From Acidobacteriota bacterium (GTDB lineage Bacteria; Acidobacteriota; Terriglobia; Bryobacterales; Bryobacteraceae): a DNA stretch of 45,097 nt. A model generated the notes under the pieces. That model was given only the letters and a program-made list of their open reading frames with translations. It had not been told where the DNA came from and searched no databases. Both the position numbers and the translations under genes were made by a program. This document shows, one piece after another, positions 1 to 8,537 of this stretch. Where the stretch lies: NCBI GenBank assembly GCA_016213775.1, contig JACQZR010000205.1, forward strand, positions 1 to 45,097. The letters run 5' to 3'. Each line of letters opens with the position of its first letter. Within the stretch, counting starts at the first letter, position 1.

Positions 1-1966
1 CGGCGATAGCGCGGCCGAAAGGGGCGGCGACGGCGACGGCGAAGCCGCGCCCTTCCATCTTGACTCCGACGGGTTCGTTGGCTTCGGCTGCGATCTTCAC
101 GCAGGCTCCGCACAGGATGCATTTGCCAGGTTCGTAGATGATGTCGGGGTGGGAATCGTCCTGTGCAAAGCGGCGGCGGGCTCCGGCGAAGTGGTAGGGA
201 TCGGCGGCGTATTCCGCGGAGAGGGTGCGGATGCGGCAGCAATCGGATTTGCGGCAACCACAACTCATGCAGCGGCGGGACTCGCGTTGGGCTTCCTCTT
301 CGTTGAGGCCGAGCTCGATTTCATCGAAGGTTGTCAGGCGCTGGTGGTGCGGGATTTCGGCCATGCGAACGCGGGCGGCGTTCTCAATCGAGCGGAAAAC
401 TTCGGCACGCTCGGCGTCGTCGATGGGGCGGAAGGCGATGTCGTGCATTTCGGGCTCGCCAGTGACGGGAACGCCTGTGAGGAACTGATGGATGGAAGCG
501 GCGGCGACGCGTCCGGCGGCCACCGCGCGTACGGCGAGGTCGGCGCCGAGGACCGCGTCGCCTCCTGCGAAAACACCGGCAATGTTGGTGGCGAGGGTGT
601 GGGGATCGGCTGCGATGCCCCAGCCGCTGACCCGGATGCCTTCCTTTTCGGCGAGGTCCCGTTCCACGGATTGACCGGTGGCGGCGATCACCGTGCTGCA
701 CTCAAGGGTGAATTCTGAACCGGGGATAGCGACGGGGCGGCGGCGTCCGCTCTTGTCGGGTTCACCCAGTTGCATGCGCTGGCAGGTGAGTTGCAGGCCG
801 CCGGGGGCGGCTTGTTCCAGACGTATCGGGGCGACGAGGAAGTCCATTTGGACGCCTTCGGTTTCGGCGCCTTCTACTTCTTCCATGAGGCAGGGCATTT
901 CGCGGCGAGTGCGGCGGTACAGCACGCGGACGCGTGCGCCGTTCAAACGGGCGGCGGTACGGGCGCAGTCCATCGCTGTGTTGCCGCCGCCAATGACGAC
1001 GACATCAGAACCGAGTTCGGGTGGGTTGCCTTTGGCGTTCAGGGCGAGGAACTCGATGCCTCGTAGGGCGAGGTCTTCTCCCTCGCCTCCGAGTCCCTGG
1101 GCGTGTTGCGCGCCGATGGCGATGAAGACGGCGTCGTGGGAGGTGCGCAGATCGGCGAGAGTGAAGTCTTGTCCCCAGCAGGTGTTCATGCGGAACTGCG
1201 CGCCGAGCAGACGGATGATGTCGATTTCGGCGTCGAGGGCGTCCTTAGGGAGGCGATAAGCGGGGATGCCATACCGAAGCATGCCGCCGGGATGCTCGGC
1301 GGCGTCGTAGAGGGTGCAGGCGTGGCCGTTCTGGAGGAGGAAGAACGCGGCGGAGATGCCGGCTGGGCCCGCTCCAATGATGGCGACGCTTTTTCCGCTG
1401 GAGGGCGGACGCTGCGGCGTGTAGCGATGGCGGCCCTTCCAATCGAGATCGGCGGGATAGCGGTGGAGGGCACCGATGGCGAGGCCCTGATCGTGCTCGC
1501 AGCGGCGGCACTCCTGCTCGCAAAGGCGCGGGCAGACACGGCCGAGGGAGCCGGGGAGGGCCAGTTTGCGATTGATGATCTCGAGGGAGCGGCGGTAATC
1601 CTGGGAGGCGATTTCGTAGACGAAGCCGGGGATATCAAGCCCGGCGGGACAGCGCGCAGCGCACGGGGCGACGCATTCTCCGGCGTGATCGGAGAGCAGG
1701 AGTTCGATGGCGAGTTTGCGTGCTTTGGTGACGTCGGCGGTGCGGGTATGGACCACCATGCCTTCGGAGACAGGCATGGCGCAGGATGGGGAAAGGGTTC
1801 GGCGGCCCTCGATTTGCACGGCGCAAATGAAGCAGGAAGAGGAGGGTTCGAGGCCATCGACGTGACAGAGCGTGGGGATGCGGATTCCGGCGCCTTTGGC
1901 TGCCTCGAGGATGGTGGTGCCGTCCGGGACGGCGACTGTGCGGGAGTCGATGGTGAGGGTGATCAT
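1..1966 (-). CDS. NuoG/GltD-like FAD-dependent iron-sulfur oxidoreductase (C-terminus cut by window edge)
   Basis: The protein begins with a plant-type [2Fe-2S] domain as in NuoG and FeFe-hydrogenases (Cys34, Cys45, Cys48, Cys62). A GltD-like Fe-S region follows (Cys98, Cys102, Cys106, then a CPRLCEQEC motif). Next comes a two-dinucleotide oxidoreductase part with GAGPAGIS for FAD and IGGGNTAMD for NAD(P). Near the left edge there are more Cys motifs (CMSCGCRKSDCC and CILCGAC), and the frame is still open at base 1, so the C-terminus is missing. Its ATG overlaps the stop of the NuoF-like gene by 4 bases. GltD-like subunits pass electrons between NAD(P)H and ferredoxin-type carriers. I infer it is the soluble flavin module of the redox complex encoded upstream. 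It could instead serve a formate dehydrogenase or hydrogenase lying beyond the window. Confidence 0.85.
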   Translation of the reverse strand, partial: MITLTIDSRTVAVPDGTTILEAAKGAGIRIPTLCHVDGLEPSSSCFICAVQIEGRRTLSPSCAMPVSEGMVVHTRTADVTKARKLAIELLLSDHAGECVAPCAARCPAGLDIPGFVYEIASQDYRRSLEIINRKLALPGSLGRVCPRLCEQECRRCEHDQGLAIGALHRYPADLDWKGRHRYTPQRPPSSGKSVAIIGAGPAGISAAFFLLQNGHACTLYDAAEHPGGMLRYGIPAYRLPKDALDAEIDIIRLLGAQFRMNTCWGQDFTLADLRTSHDAVFIAIGAQHAQGLGGEGEDLALRGIEFLALNAKGNPPELGSDVVVIGGGNTAMDCARTAARLNGARVRVLYRRTRREMPCLMEEVEGAETEGVQMDFLVAPIRLEQAAPGGLQLTCQRMQLGEPDKSGRRRPVAIPGSEFTLECSTVIAATGQSVERDLAEKEGIRVSGWGIAADPHTLATNIAGVFAGGDAVLGADLAVRAVAAGRVAAASIHQFLTGVPVTGEPEMHDIAFRPIDDAERAEVFRSIENAARVRMAEIPHHQRLTTFDEIELGLNEEEAQRESRRCMSCGCRKSDCCRIRTLSAEYAADPYHFAGARRRFAQDDSHPDIIYEPGKCILCGACVKIAAEANEPVGVKMEGRGFAVAVAAPFGRAIA

Positions 1967-3717
1967 GGGGACACCACCTCGATGGCGTCGTCCTTGCAGA
2001 CCTGATAGCACATGTCGCAACGCGTGCATTTGGCAGTGTCGATCGAGTGGACCTTGTACGGCGTGTAGGCGATGGCGCCCACGGGGCAGATTTGCGCGCA
2101 TAGAGTGCACCCGATGCAGTTGGGTTTCACCTGATAGCGGATGAGGGCCGAGCAGCGCCCGGCAGGGCAGCGGCCCTGCATGTGGGCGTCGTACTCTTCA
2201 CGAAAGTAACGGAGCGTGGTGGCAACTGGGTTGGGGGCGGTCTGGCCGAGTCCACAGAGAGAGCCGCGGCCGACGTAATCAACGAGCAGTTCGAGTTTTT
2301 CGATGTCGTCCTTGTGGGCGGTCCCCGCGCAAAGGCGTTCGAGAATCTCGAGCATACGCTTGGTGCCGACGCGGCAGAAGGTGCACTTGCCGCAGGATTC
2401 GGCCTGGGTGAAGCGGAGGAAGAAGCGGGCGATGTCAACCATGCAGTCGCGGTCATCGAGGACCACCATTCCCCCGGAGCCCATGATTGCGCCGGTTTGG
2501 GAGAGGGCATCGTAGTCGATTGGGGTATCGGCGAGAGCGGCGGGGATGCAGCCGCCGGAGGGCCCGCCCATCTGGACAGCTTTGAACTGCCGGCCGTTCT
2601 TGATACCTCCGCCGATCTGCTCAACGATTTCCCGGATGGTGATGCCCATGGGGACTTCAATGAGACCGCCGCGCGCGATCTTCCCCGCGAGGGCGAAGAC
2701 CTTGGTGCCTTTACTGGTGGCGGTGCCGTAGGCGGCGAAGGCGGGAGCACCGTGACGGAGGATCCAGGGCACGCAGGCCAGCGTTTCGACGTTGTTGATG
2801 AGTGTCGGCTGACCCCGGAAGCCGCTCTCGGCAGGGTAGGGGGGACGGAGGCGAGGCATGCCGCGCTGGCCTTCCAGGGAGAGGATGAGGGCGGTTTCTT
2901 CGCCGCATACGAACGCGCCTGCGCCTTCGCGGACCTGGACTCTGAACCCGTGCAGGTGCCCGCCTGCCTCGGCTGCCTGGATGGCGGCGCGGATGTGCCG
3001 GACGGCCTGTGGGTACTCGGCGCGGACGTAAAAGAAACCTTCGCTGGCGCCGATGGCGTAGGCGGCAATGGCGAGACCTTCGAGCACGCGGTGGGGATCG
3101 GATTCCAGGACGAGCCGGTCCATGAACGCGCCGGGGTCCCCTTCGTCACCGTTGCAGACGACGAATTTTTGTGCCGCCTTCTGCGCCCGGGTGAGCGCCC
3201 ACTTGCGGCCAGTGAGGAAGCCTGCTCCGCCGCGTCCGCGCAGCCCGGATTCCGTGATCTCACGGATGACTTCGTCGGGCGTGAGCTGGGTGAGGCAGTG
3301 TTCGAGGGCGCGGTAGCCCCCGCAGGCGAGGTAGTCGTCGATGCGGAGGGGATCGACTTCTCCGCAGTTCTCCAGCACGATGCGTTTCTGTTTGGCGAGG
3401 TAGGGACCGTTGTTGGGGACGGGTTCGGGCGGCTCGCTGGTGTTGACGAGCTTACGGAAGAAACGGAAGGGGAGGTGTTGATCGACGATGTCGCGGGCGG
3501 TGTCGGGAGTGACGTTACCGTAGATATGCTTTTGGCCGCCGGAGATAACTTCGACCAGGGGTTCGCAGTGGCACATCCCGTTGCAGCCGACCGTTTTGAC
3601 GATGCCTTCAGCGCCTGCCCGGCGCGCGGCTTCGAGCAAGGCTTCGCGCACCGGTTCAGCGCCACTGGCGACGCCGCAGGAGCCGAGGCCGATTCTGATC
3701 TCGACGGCCGCGGTCAT
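1963..3717 (-). CDS. NuoF/HndC-like NADH-binding flavoprotein with C-terminal ferredoxin domain
   Basis: This is a 584-residue NADH dehydrogenase/hydrogenase diaphorase subunit. An N-terminal thioredoxin-like [2Fe-2S] domain carries Cys14, Cys45, Cys49 and Cys51. The NuoF core follows, with the FMN/NADH glycine motif GRGGAGF at about 161-167 and GDEGDPGAFMDR near 190-201. A [4Fe-4S] motif ESCGKCTFCRVGT comes next, and a C-terminal 2[4Fe-4S] ferredoxin (CIGCTLCAQICP and CTRCDMCYQVC) ends the protein. This order matches HndC/HydB subunits of NAD(P)-linked hydrogenases rather than respiratory NuoF, which lacks the C-terminal ferredoxin. The start was chosen at the ATG that overlaps the NuoE-like stop by 4 bases; reading further upstream in frame only enters antisense sequence. 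It probably oxidises or reduces NAD(P)H at FMN and exchanges electrons with the neighbouring Fe-S proteins. Confidence 0.9.
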   Translation of the reverse strand: MTAAVEIRIGLGSCGVASGAEPVREALLEAARRAGAEGIVKTVGCNGMCHCEPLVEVISGGQKHIYGNVTPDTARDIVDQHLPFRFFRKLVNTSEPPEPVPNNGPYLAKQKRIVLENCGEVDPLRIDDYLACGGYRALEHCLTQLTPDEVIREITESGLRGRGGAGFLTGRKWALTRAQKAAQKFVVCNGDEGDPGAFMDRLVLESDPHRVLEGLAIAAYAIGASEGFFYVRAEYPQAVRHIRAAIQAAEAGGHLHGFRVQVREGAGAFVCGEETALILSLEGQRGMPRLRPPYPAESGFRGQPTLINNVETLACVPWILRHGAPAFAAYGTATSKGTKVFALAGKIARGGLIEVPMGITIREIVEQIGGGIKNGRQFKAVQMGGPSGGCIPAALADTPIDYDALSQTGAIMGSGGMVVLDDRDCMVDIARFFLRFTQAESCGKCTFCRVGTKRMLEILERLCAGTAHKDDIEKLELLVDYVGRGSLCGLGQTAPNPVATTLRYFREEYDAHMQGRCPAGRCSALIRYQVKPNCIGCTLCAQICPVGAIAYTPYKVHSIDTAKCTRCDMCYQVCKDDAIEVVSP

Positions 3718-4559
3718 GTTTTCTCCGTCACGCTGTCGAGGGCTTCGCTGGCCGCGGCGGGCGTGAGTTTGCCGGCCGTCTGTTCGTCCACCATGATCAC
3801 CGGGGCGAGCGAGCAGCAGCCGAGGCAGGCGACCTCTTCGAGGGTGAACACCTTTTGCGGGTCGGTATCGGCGCCGTCCGGAATATCCAGGTGGCGCCGG
3901 AGTTCGTCGGTGACGGCGCGGGCCCCAGCGACGTGGCAGGCCGTGCCGTGACAGACGCGGACCATATGATCGCCTACTGGGGTGCGCCGGAAGCGGGAGT
4001 AAAACGAGGCGACGCCTGCGATTTGTGAGGCGGTGATTTCGGTGGTTTCGGTGACGCGGCGAAGGGCTTCGCCGGGGAGGTATCGCCAATGGGCCTGGAT
4101 GGCCTGGAGGATGGGGATGGCGGCTTCCGGCGTGCGGCCTTCGCGGGCGATGATGGCGTCGACAACTTCGGGGATGGGGGCTCCGTTTTGCGCGGCGGCT
4201 TTGATGGGTTTGAGTTTGAGTGGGGAGGCAACGCCGGATTTGACGGCCTCGATACGTTTCAGGGCGACGGCTGGCTTAGGCTGCTGCGCGGATTTCCTGC
4301 CGGCCGTGTAGAGGAAAGCCGCGGCGGATGCGATCAGGAGGATGGAGACCCAGCGAATACGGGCTTTGCGGGCGAGCCGCTCTTTGGTCATCGTGTCCTG
4401 GAGCGCGGCGAGTTCCTTGGAGAATTTGTGGTCGTCGCGGGCTTGCTCCTGAAGGACAGTGACTCGTTTGTCGTCGCGAGTTTTGTGAAGGCGCGCGATG
4501 GTGTAGTCGACCGTGAGGAAGGCGGCACAGAGGGCAATTATGGCGAGGGCGAGTTTCAT
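3714..4559 (-). CDS. NuoE-like [2Fe-2S] subunit with N-terminal membrane anchor
   Basis: The C-terminal half (about residues 125-275) is a NuoE/HndA-type thioredoxin-like [2Fe-2S] domain. Its ligands follow the C-x4-C and C-x3-C pattern (Cys203, Cys208, Cys245, Cys249). The first 95 residues are not part of NuoE. They show a hydrophobic segment at about 2-17, a charged helical stretch at 22-68 and a second hydrophobic segment at about 70-87, then a basic linker. The subunit therefore appears tethered to the membrane, which is unusual for a protein that is normally soluble. Both ends overlap neighbouring genes by ATGA, so it should be translated together with the NapH-like and NuoF-like proteins. 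I infer that the anchor holds the NuoEF diaphorase on the membrane Fe-S protein. Confidence 0.87.
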   Translation of the reverse strand: MKLALAIIALCAAFLTVDYTIARLHKTRDDKRVTVLQEQARDDHKFSKELAALQDTMTKERLARKARIRWVSILLIASAAAFLYTAGRKSAQQPKPAVALKRIEAVKSGVASPLKLKPIKAAAQNGAPIPEVVDAIIAREGRTPEAAIPILQAIQAHWRYLPGEALRRVTETTEITASQIAGVASFYSRFRRTPVGDHMVRVCHGTACHVAGARAVTDELRRHLDIPDGADTDPQKVFTLEEVACLGCCSLAPVIMVDEQTAGKLTPAAASEALDSVTEKT

Positions 4560-5515
4560 CTCGGCGCTCCGATTTGAACCAACGCTGCCTCGTTGGTACG
4601 CGGGCAGGAGCTGTAGCAGCGGGCACAGTAGAGGCAGTCCTTACGGATAGCGCGCATTTTGTCGATTGCGCCGTAGGGGCAGGCTTCGGTGCAAAGGCCG
4701 CAGTCGAGTTCTTTGTCGGGAGTTATCGTGACGCCGCGTTTGGAGAGGCGCGAGGCCCAGGCGAGCAGACCGCCGTACGGGCAGAGGTAACGGCAGTAGG
4801 GGCGTCCGACGAACATTCCGACGATGAGGAAAGCCGCGCCGACGTAGAGCATGTGGGCGAAGCCGTCGCGGCGGAAGAAACCGACGAAGGGATCGAAGCG
4901 GCAGATGAGGAATTCGCGGGCGGCGAACGGTTGTATCGCTTGCCAGATGGCAATGCCGAGGTAGGCGTATTTCAGAAGGCCGAGGGCTTGGTCGAGGCGG
5001 CGCGGGACTTGGATAGGTTTGAGGACGACGAGTTCCTGCATCGCGCCGAGAGCACAGACTCCGCCACAAAACGCCCGGCCGTAGAACATCGCCACGCCAA
5101 TGGGGAGGAAGAAGGTCGCGGTGACAACGATAGGGATGGAATAATGCGGATCAGTGAGGGCGACGGCAACGTTCTGGATGGAGCCAACCGGGCAGATGCA
5201 GCCTTCGCGATAAAAGCCGAAGTAGGCGAGCGATCCGATAGTGAGGAATTGCGCCCACCGGCGGCTGCGCTTGGAGATAACCAGCCAGACGGAGAGTCCA
5301 AGCGCTAGTGCGAGGACGCCAACATCGAGGACCTGGAGCCATTGCCGGCGCGGGAGCGGCTTCTGCACTTCCGGGACGGAGTAGCCTCCGCCGATGGTCT
5401 GGGGTTGGGGGGCCGTATCCACCGGCCGCTCGTATCGGACTTGGGCGTAGCTGTAGCCCAGACCCGCGAGCATCAGGAACAGGAGAAGGAGCAGGCGTCG
5501 GGCGGGCTCCGTCAT
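4556..5515 (-). CDS. NapH/NosR-type polytopic membrane protein with 4Fe-4S domain
   Basis: This 319-residue protein has a signal-like N-terminal hydrophobic segment, then several membrane segments (about 61-80, 125-145, 180-195, 222-237). Cys pairs of the NapH/NosR/CcoG type lie between or beside them (Cys106/Cys108, Cys150/Cys154, Cys241/Cys245). A C-terminal ferredoxin domain follows. Its first motif is reduced (Cys272, Cys275, Cys279), and the second is complete (Cys294, Cys297, Cys300, Cys304). Members of this family move electrons between the quinone pool or cytoplasmic carriers and periplasmic Fe-S or heme proteins. Here it lies between a Tat-type ferredoxin gene and the NuoE/NuoF genes with 4-base overlaps on both sides. 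The natural reading is a conduit between cytoplasmic NAD(P)H chemistry and an exported ferredoxin, which is an inference from gene order. Confidence 0.85.
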   Translation of the reverse strand: MTEPARRLLLLLFLMLAGLGYSYAQVRYERPVDTAPQPQTIGGGYSVPEVQKPLPRRQWLQVLDVGVLALALGLSVWLVISKRSRRWAQFLTIGSLAYFGFYREGCICPVGSIQNVAVALTDPHYSIPIVVTATFFLPIGVAMFYGRAFCGGVCALGAMQELVVLKPIQVPRRLDQALGLLKYAYLGIAIWQAIQPFAAREFLICRFDPFVGFFRRDGFAHMLYVGAAFLIVGMFVGRPYCRYLCPYGGLLAWASRLSKRGVTITPDKELDCGLCTEACPYGAIDKMRAIRKDCLYCARCYSSCPRTNEAALVQIGAPR

Positions 5516-6135
5516 TTTTCGGCGTGCTCCACTTTTTGGAGGGTCAGCGCTTCGGAGACGACCTTTCGTTCAATGGCATCCTTGGGGCAGGAGATGGAAA
5601 TGGCGCAACGGTTGCAATCGACGCAAAGGCCGTGGCGGACCATCAGGCGGACGGAGCCGAGTCCCATGGGCTCCTTGCAGCCCATTACGCATTTGCCGCA
5701 GCCGTCGCACTTGTTCTCGTCGATTACGTACTCGTAGAAGTTGTTGGCGGGGTCCTGGGGATCGGCGAGGCCGATGGGTTTGCGCGTTATCGCATCGCGG
5801 GGGCATCGCTTTTCGCTGGGGAGTCCGGTGGCGGGATCGACGGCGGACTTGATGTTGTAGTAGGCGGGGCAGATGTTGCATCGTCCGCAATTGGCGAAAT
5901 CGTTGACGGCGCGGACGGCGGATTGGGTGACGACACAGGCGGTGGTGCAGAGGCTGCAGGCTTCGGTGGCGGTGTCGCCGATGCGGCTGTTGACGCACTT
6001 GATGGCGTCCACCTGCCAGACGATCTGGCCCTGGGCTTTCTGGACGAGGTAGCCGGCGGTACCGGAGAGGGTGAGGAAGGCTGCCCCTCGCGAGAGGGTG
6101 CCGATCAAGTCACGGCGGGTTGGGGTATCGGCCAT
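5512..6135 (-). CDS. Tat-type exported ferredoxin-like protein with four [4Fe-4S] clusters
   Basis: This 207-residue protein starts with a twin-arginine region (TRRDLIG) and a hydrophobic stretch to about residue 32. It contains exactly 16 Cys (47, 60, 63, 67, 83, 86, 89, 111, 143, 146, 149, 153, 171, 174, 177, 183). That suits four cubane clusters, as in NrfC/NapG-like electron carriers. The terminal motifs CDGCGKCVMGC and CVDCNRCAISISCP are clear. It probably folds in the cytoplasm, is exported by Tat and docks on the NapH-like membrane protein encoded next; NapG-NapH pairs are the precedent. Its ATG lies 3 bases after the stop of the NHL protein gene, and its stop overlaps the next start by 4 bases. 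Confidence 0.88.
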   Translation of the reverse strand: MADTPTRRDLIGTLSRGAAFLTLSGTAGYLVQKAQGQIVWQVDAIKCVNSRIGDTATEACSLCTTACVVTQSAVRAVNDFANCGRCNICPAYYNIKSAVDPATGLPSEKRCPRDAITRKPIGLADPQDPANNFYEYVIDENKCDGCGKCVMGCKEPMGLGSVRLMVRHGLCVDCNRCAISISCPKDAIERKVVSEALTLQKVEHAEK

Positions 6136-6138
6136 GGT

Positions 6139-6954
6139 TCACCTTTCGCTCCGGGGTGAGAACTCCAGGATTTCGAGCCGGACCGTATCAGCCACGTAGA
6201 CATGGCCGTTGGGACCGACCGCGATGCTCATGTTTTTCGCGTTGCTATCGAACACTTTGTCCGCAATGACGGAGAGCAATTTGCCGTCCATATCGTAGAC
6301 CTTGGCGCGTGGGTCGGCTTTTTCGGTGACGTAGATGCTCGTGGCTACGGCAACGTTGGTGGGGTTGCAGCAGCCTTGGAAACCGGCGGGATCGATGCCG
6401 TCAAAGCGGCCGATGTGACCGAGCAGCGCGCCGTCGGGGGAGTAGCGTTCGACGCGGTGTTTGCCGGGGTTGGCGACGTGCAACGTGCCGTCGTGGACCA
6501 CGGAGAAACTGACGACGCCGTTGGGGATGTGGAGGCCCTGGGTGCGATTGTCGGTGGCGAGGGTGGCTGCGAACTTCCCCGCCTGGTAGCGGCGGATGCA
6601 GCGATTCTTCGCATCGCCGAAGTACGCGGAGTCTTTGTAGAAGCCGATCGCCGAAATACGGCCCAGCAGGGTTTCTTCGCGCAGTGTGGCGGCGAGACGG
6701 CCGTCGGGGGAGAATCGTTCCACTTGGCCAGCCTCGCCGACCCACACATTGCCATCTCGACCGATCGCGATACCGAAGCCCTGTTTAGCGGTGGGCCAGC
6801 GTCGCGTAAGCTGGCCGTTTGGGGCGAATGCTTTGACTTCGGAGTCTCCCGCGGCGAAGAGGTGGCCTTGTGGATTGACCGCTATGGCACGGAGGGTGGC
6901 GCGAAAGTGCGCCGGACCACCAAATCTTCGCAGCAGGGAGTAGGACATGTTCAT
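6139..6954 (-). CDS. NHL-repeat beta-propeller protein
   Basis: The 271-residue product is built of repeated blades with NHL-type phrases such as GIAIGRDGNVWVGE, VVHDGTLHVANPGKHRVERYSPDG and SIAVGPNGHVYVADT. It should form a six-bladed propeller. No convincing signal peptide is visible. I place the start at the ATG whose first base overlaps the PQQ-like gene stop in ATGA. A second ATG 6 bases further in (MSYSLL) is also possible. The function of the propeller is unknown. Its place between a PQQ-like propeller and an Fe-S protein suggests a protein-binding or scaffold role in the same redox system rather than an enzyme. Confidence 0.8.
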   Translation of the reverse strand: MNMSYSLLRRFGGPAHFRATLRAIAVNPQGHLFAAGDSEVKAFAPNGQLTRRWPTAKQGFGIAIGRDGNVWVGEAGQVERFSPDGRLAATLREETLLGRISAIGFYKDSAYFGDAKNRCIRRYQAGKFAATLATDNRTQGLHIPNGVVSFSVVHDGTLHVANPGKHRVERYSPDGALLGHIGRFDGIDPAGFQGCCNPTNVAVATSIYVTEKADPRAKVYDMDGKLLSVIADKVFDSNAKNMSIAVGPNGHVYVADTVRLEILEFSPRSER

Positions 6955-8186
6955 TTCCCCCGGACGTCGAGGCAGATCATTTTGGTCAAATCGCGCAGGA
7001 CGAGTTTGCCGTCGGAGAGGGCCATGGGCGCCCACACCTCCGGGCCGGTGAGAACTTGCGCACTGGCGAGTTCCTTGTAGCCGGTGGTAGTGGCTTCAAG
7101 CAGGCGTAACATGCCGGTCTTGCCTTCCATAACGTAGAACATTCCATCAACTAGCATGTAGCTGCCCAAATCGAAGGAGGCTTTGCCGTCGCTCGACCAG
7201 ACCTCTTTGCCGTCGAGGGTGAGGCAAGTGAAGAGGCCCCGCTTTTTCTTTCCGACAGCAAACATGTGTCCTTTGTAGAGGATAGGGGTGTGGACTTCGG
7301 AATTCCACTCATTCTGCTTCATGTCGAAGGTGGGGCTGGGTTTGTTGGTGGCGACCTTGAGCATAATGCTGCCTGCGTCATAACTCCCAGTGTTGAAGAT
7401 GCGGTCGCCATCCACCAAAAGGGGCGAGGGGGCGACGGAGACGTTGAACTTTCGATTGTGCTGCCAGAGGAGTCTGCCGTCCTGGGCGGAAACGCTCAGT
7501 GGGCCGCTGAGGGTGATGTAGAGGTACTGTTTGACACCGCCGATTGTTGCGGGCATGACAGACGCGTGCGTCATTTGGAGGTTTTCGGGGTTTTTGGTGC
7601 GCCAAATCTCCTTGCCCGTGGTTTTGTCGAAAGCGACGAGGATGGCGTCGCCGCCGGTGGCGATGATGAGCCGCTCGCCGTCCATGAGCGGGTTCTGGCC
7701 GTTGTACCAGGAGGGGATTTTGGCCTTGTACTCGGTGACCAGGTCTTTGCGCCAGCGCTCCTTGCCTGTCTTGAGGTCGAAGCTGTGGAGGACGCACTTG
7801 GGGTCGAGGGAGTAGACGGCGCGCGCGTCCACGGCGGGGACGGTACGGGTGATGGCGTGATTGGGGCGGATGAGACGCGCTTCTTTGTAGCGCCAGATTT
7901 CCTTGCCGTCGGTGAGGTTGCGGGCGATGACCATCCACTCGTTGGTTTTTTCGTCGTAGTCGTGATGGTAGACGCGTCCGGCGACGATGGCAGCGCCGGC
8001 ATAGCCCTGGGCGACGGGGACCTTCCAGAGGACTCTGGGGCCGCCGGCGGGCCAGGAGCGGAGGAGTCCGGTCTCCTTGGAGGTGGCGTCGCGGTTGGGG
8101 CCGCGGAACTGTGGCCAGTCAGCGGCGAATGAAGGGAGTAGGAAGGCGGGTAGGACGAGTAAGTTCCAGGGTTGCGGACGGCGCAT
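6951..8186 (-). CDS. secreted PQQ-like beta-propeller protein
   Basis: This 411-residue protein has a signal peptide at about 1-21 ending in SFA-A, then DWPQFRGPNRDAT, the usual opening of outer-wall PQQ-like repeat proteins. Tryptophan-docking phrases recur (GKEIWRYKE, GKERWRKD, GKEIWRTK, GRLLWQHN, GKEVWSSDG), consistent with a seven- or eight-bladed propeller. Such proteins are common in Acidobacteria and Planctomycetes. Few are proven to bind pyrroloquinoline quinone, and no dehydrogenase catalytic Asp/Glu pair is evident here. It is the first gene of the redox operon. The start is supported by AAAGAGG just upstream and by the signal peptide. It may be a periplasmic substrate-sensing or assembly factor, or an actual quinoprotein donor for the Fe-S chain; I cannot separate these. 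Confidence 0.85.
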   Translation of the reverse strand: MRRPQPWNLLVLPAFLLPSFAADWPQFRGPNRDATSKETGLLRSWPAGGPRVLWKVPVAQGYAGAAIVAGRVYHHDYDEKTNEWMVIARNLTDGKEIWRYKEARLIRPNHAITRTVPAVDARAVYSLDPKCVLHSFDLKTGKERWRKDLVTEYKAKIPSWYNGQNPLMDGERLIIATGGDAILVAFDKTTGKEIWRTKNPENLQMTHASVMPATIGGVKQYLYITLSGPLSVSAQDGRLLWQHNRKFNVSVAPSPLLVDGDRIFNTGSYDAGSIMLKVATNKPSPTFDMKQNEWNSEVHTPILYKGHMFAVGKKKRGLFTCLTLDGKEVWSSDGKASFDLGSYMLVDGMFYVMEGKTGMLRLLEATTTGYKELASAQVLTGPEVWAPMALSDGKLVLRDLTKMICLDVRGK

Positions 8187-8197
8187 TGGACCTCTTT

Positions 8198-8222
8198 CCG
8201 GAGCGAGACAGACGGGCTCCGG
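8198..8222 (-). promoter_or_regulatory. leader hairpin before the redox operon
   Basis: On the minus strand CCGGAGC and GCTCCGG form a perfect 7-base-pair stem with an 11-base loop, directly before the AAAGAGG ribosome-binding sequence of the PQQ-like gene. It may be an mRNA-stabilising 5' stem, an operator, or chance in GC-rich DNA. Confidence 0.35.
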
Positions 8223-8291
8223 CGTTTTTCGTGCACGTGAGGGTCCAAGGGTTGTTAGCGGGAAAGAGTGTTCCTGGGCATCGTTCTGCAG

Positions 8292-8537
8292 CTACTTGGG
8301 ATGGGGTATCAACTTGAGAATCCGGTACAGATCCCCCTCGATTGTGAAGTAGAATCGCCAGTCCTGATTGACTCTAGCCTGCCACCGGTCACCGGTCTCG
8401 TCGTACTTCTTGGCCCGCAAAGATGGGTGCCGGAGATTGTGCTCCAGAAGCACAATCTGCTTAAAGAAGGCCTTTCTTATGGTTTCCGGCGCACTCTCCA
8501 GGGTCTCGATCACGGCTGCGCTGTATACGGCCTTCAT
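8292..8537 (-). CDS. RelE/ParE-superfamily toxin
   Basis: This is an 81-residue protein. The C-terminal run W-x2-RV-x3-WRFYF-x2-EGD-x-YRI-x-K followed by HPK is typical of RelE/HigB-like mRNA interferases or the related ParE fold. Length and gene order also fit. Its ATG overlaps the stop of the upstream AbrB-like gene by 4 bases, so toxin follows antitoxin in one transcript. RelE members cleave mRNA on the ribosome and ParE members poison gyrase; the sequence alone does not decide which. Confidence 0.82.
   Translation of the reverse strand: MKAVYSAAVIETLESAPETIRKAFFKQIVLLEHNLRHPSLRAKKYDETGDRWQARVNQDWRFYFTIEGDLYRILKLIPHPK

Noticed and set aside
2182-3951. A 589-codon open frame on the plus strand, and similar long plus-strand frames through 149-8132.
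   Set aside because: They lie antisense to clear redox genes and have no motifs, only Gly/Ala/Asp/Val-rich mirror composition expected from high-GC coding DNA.
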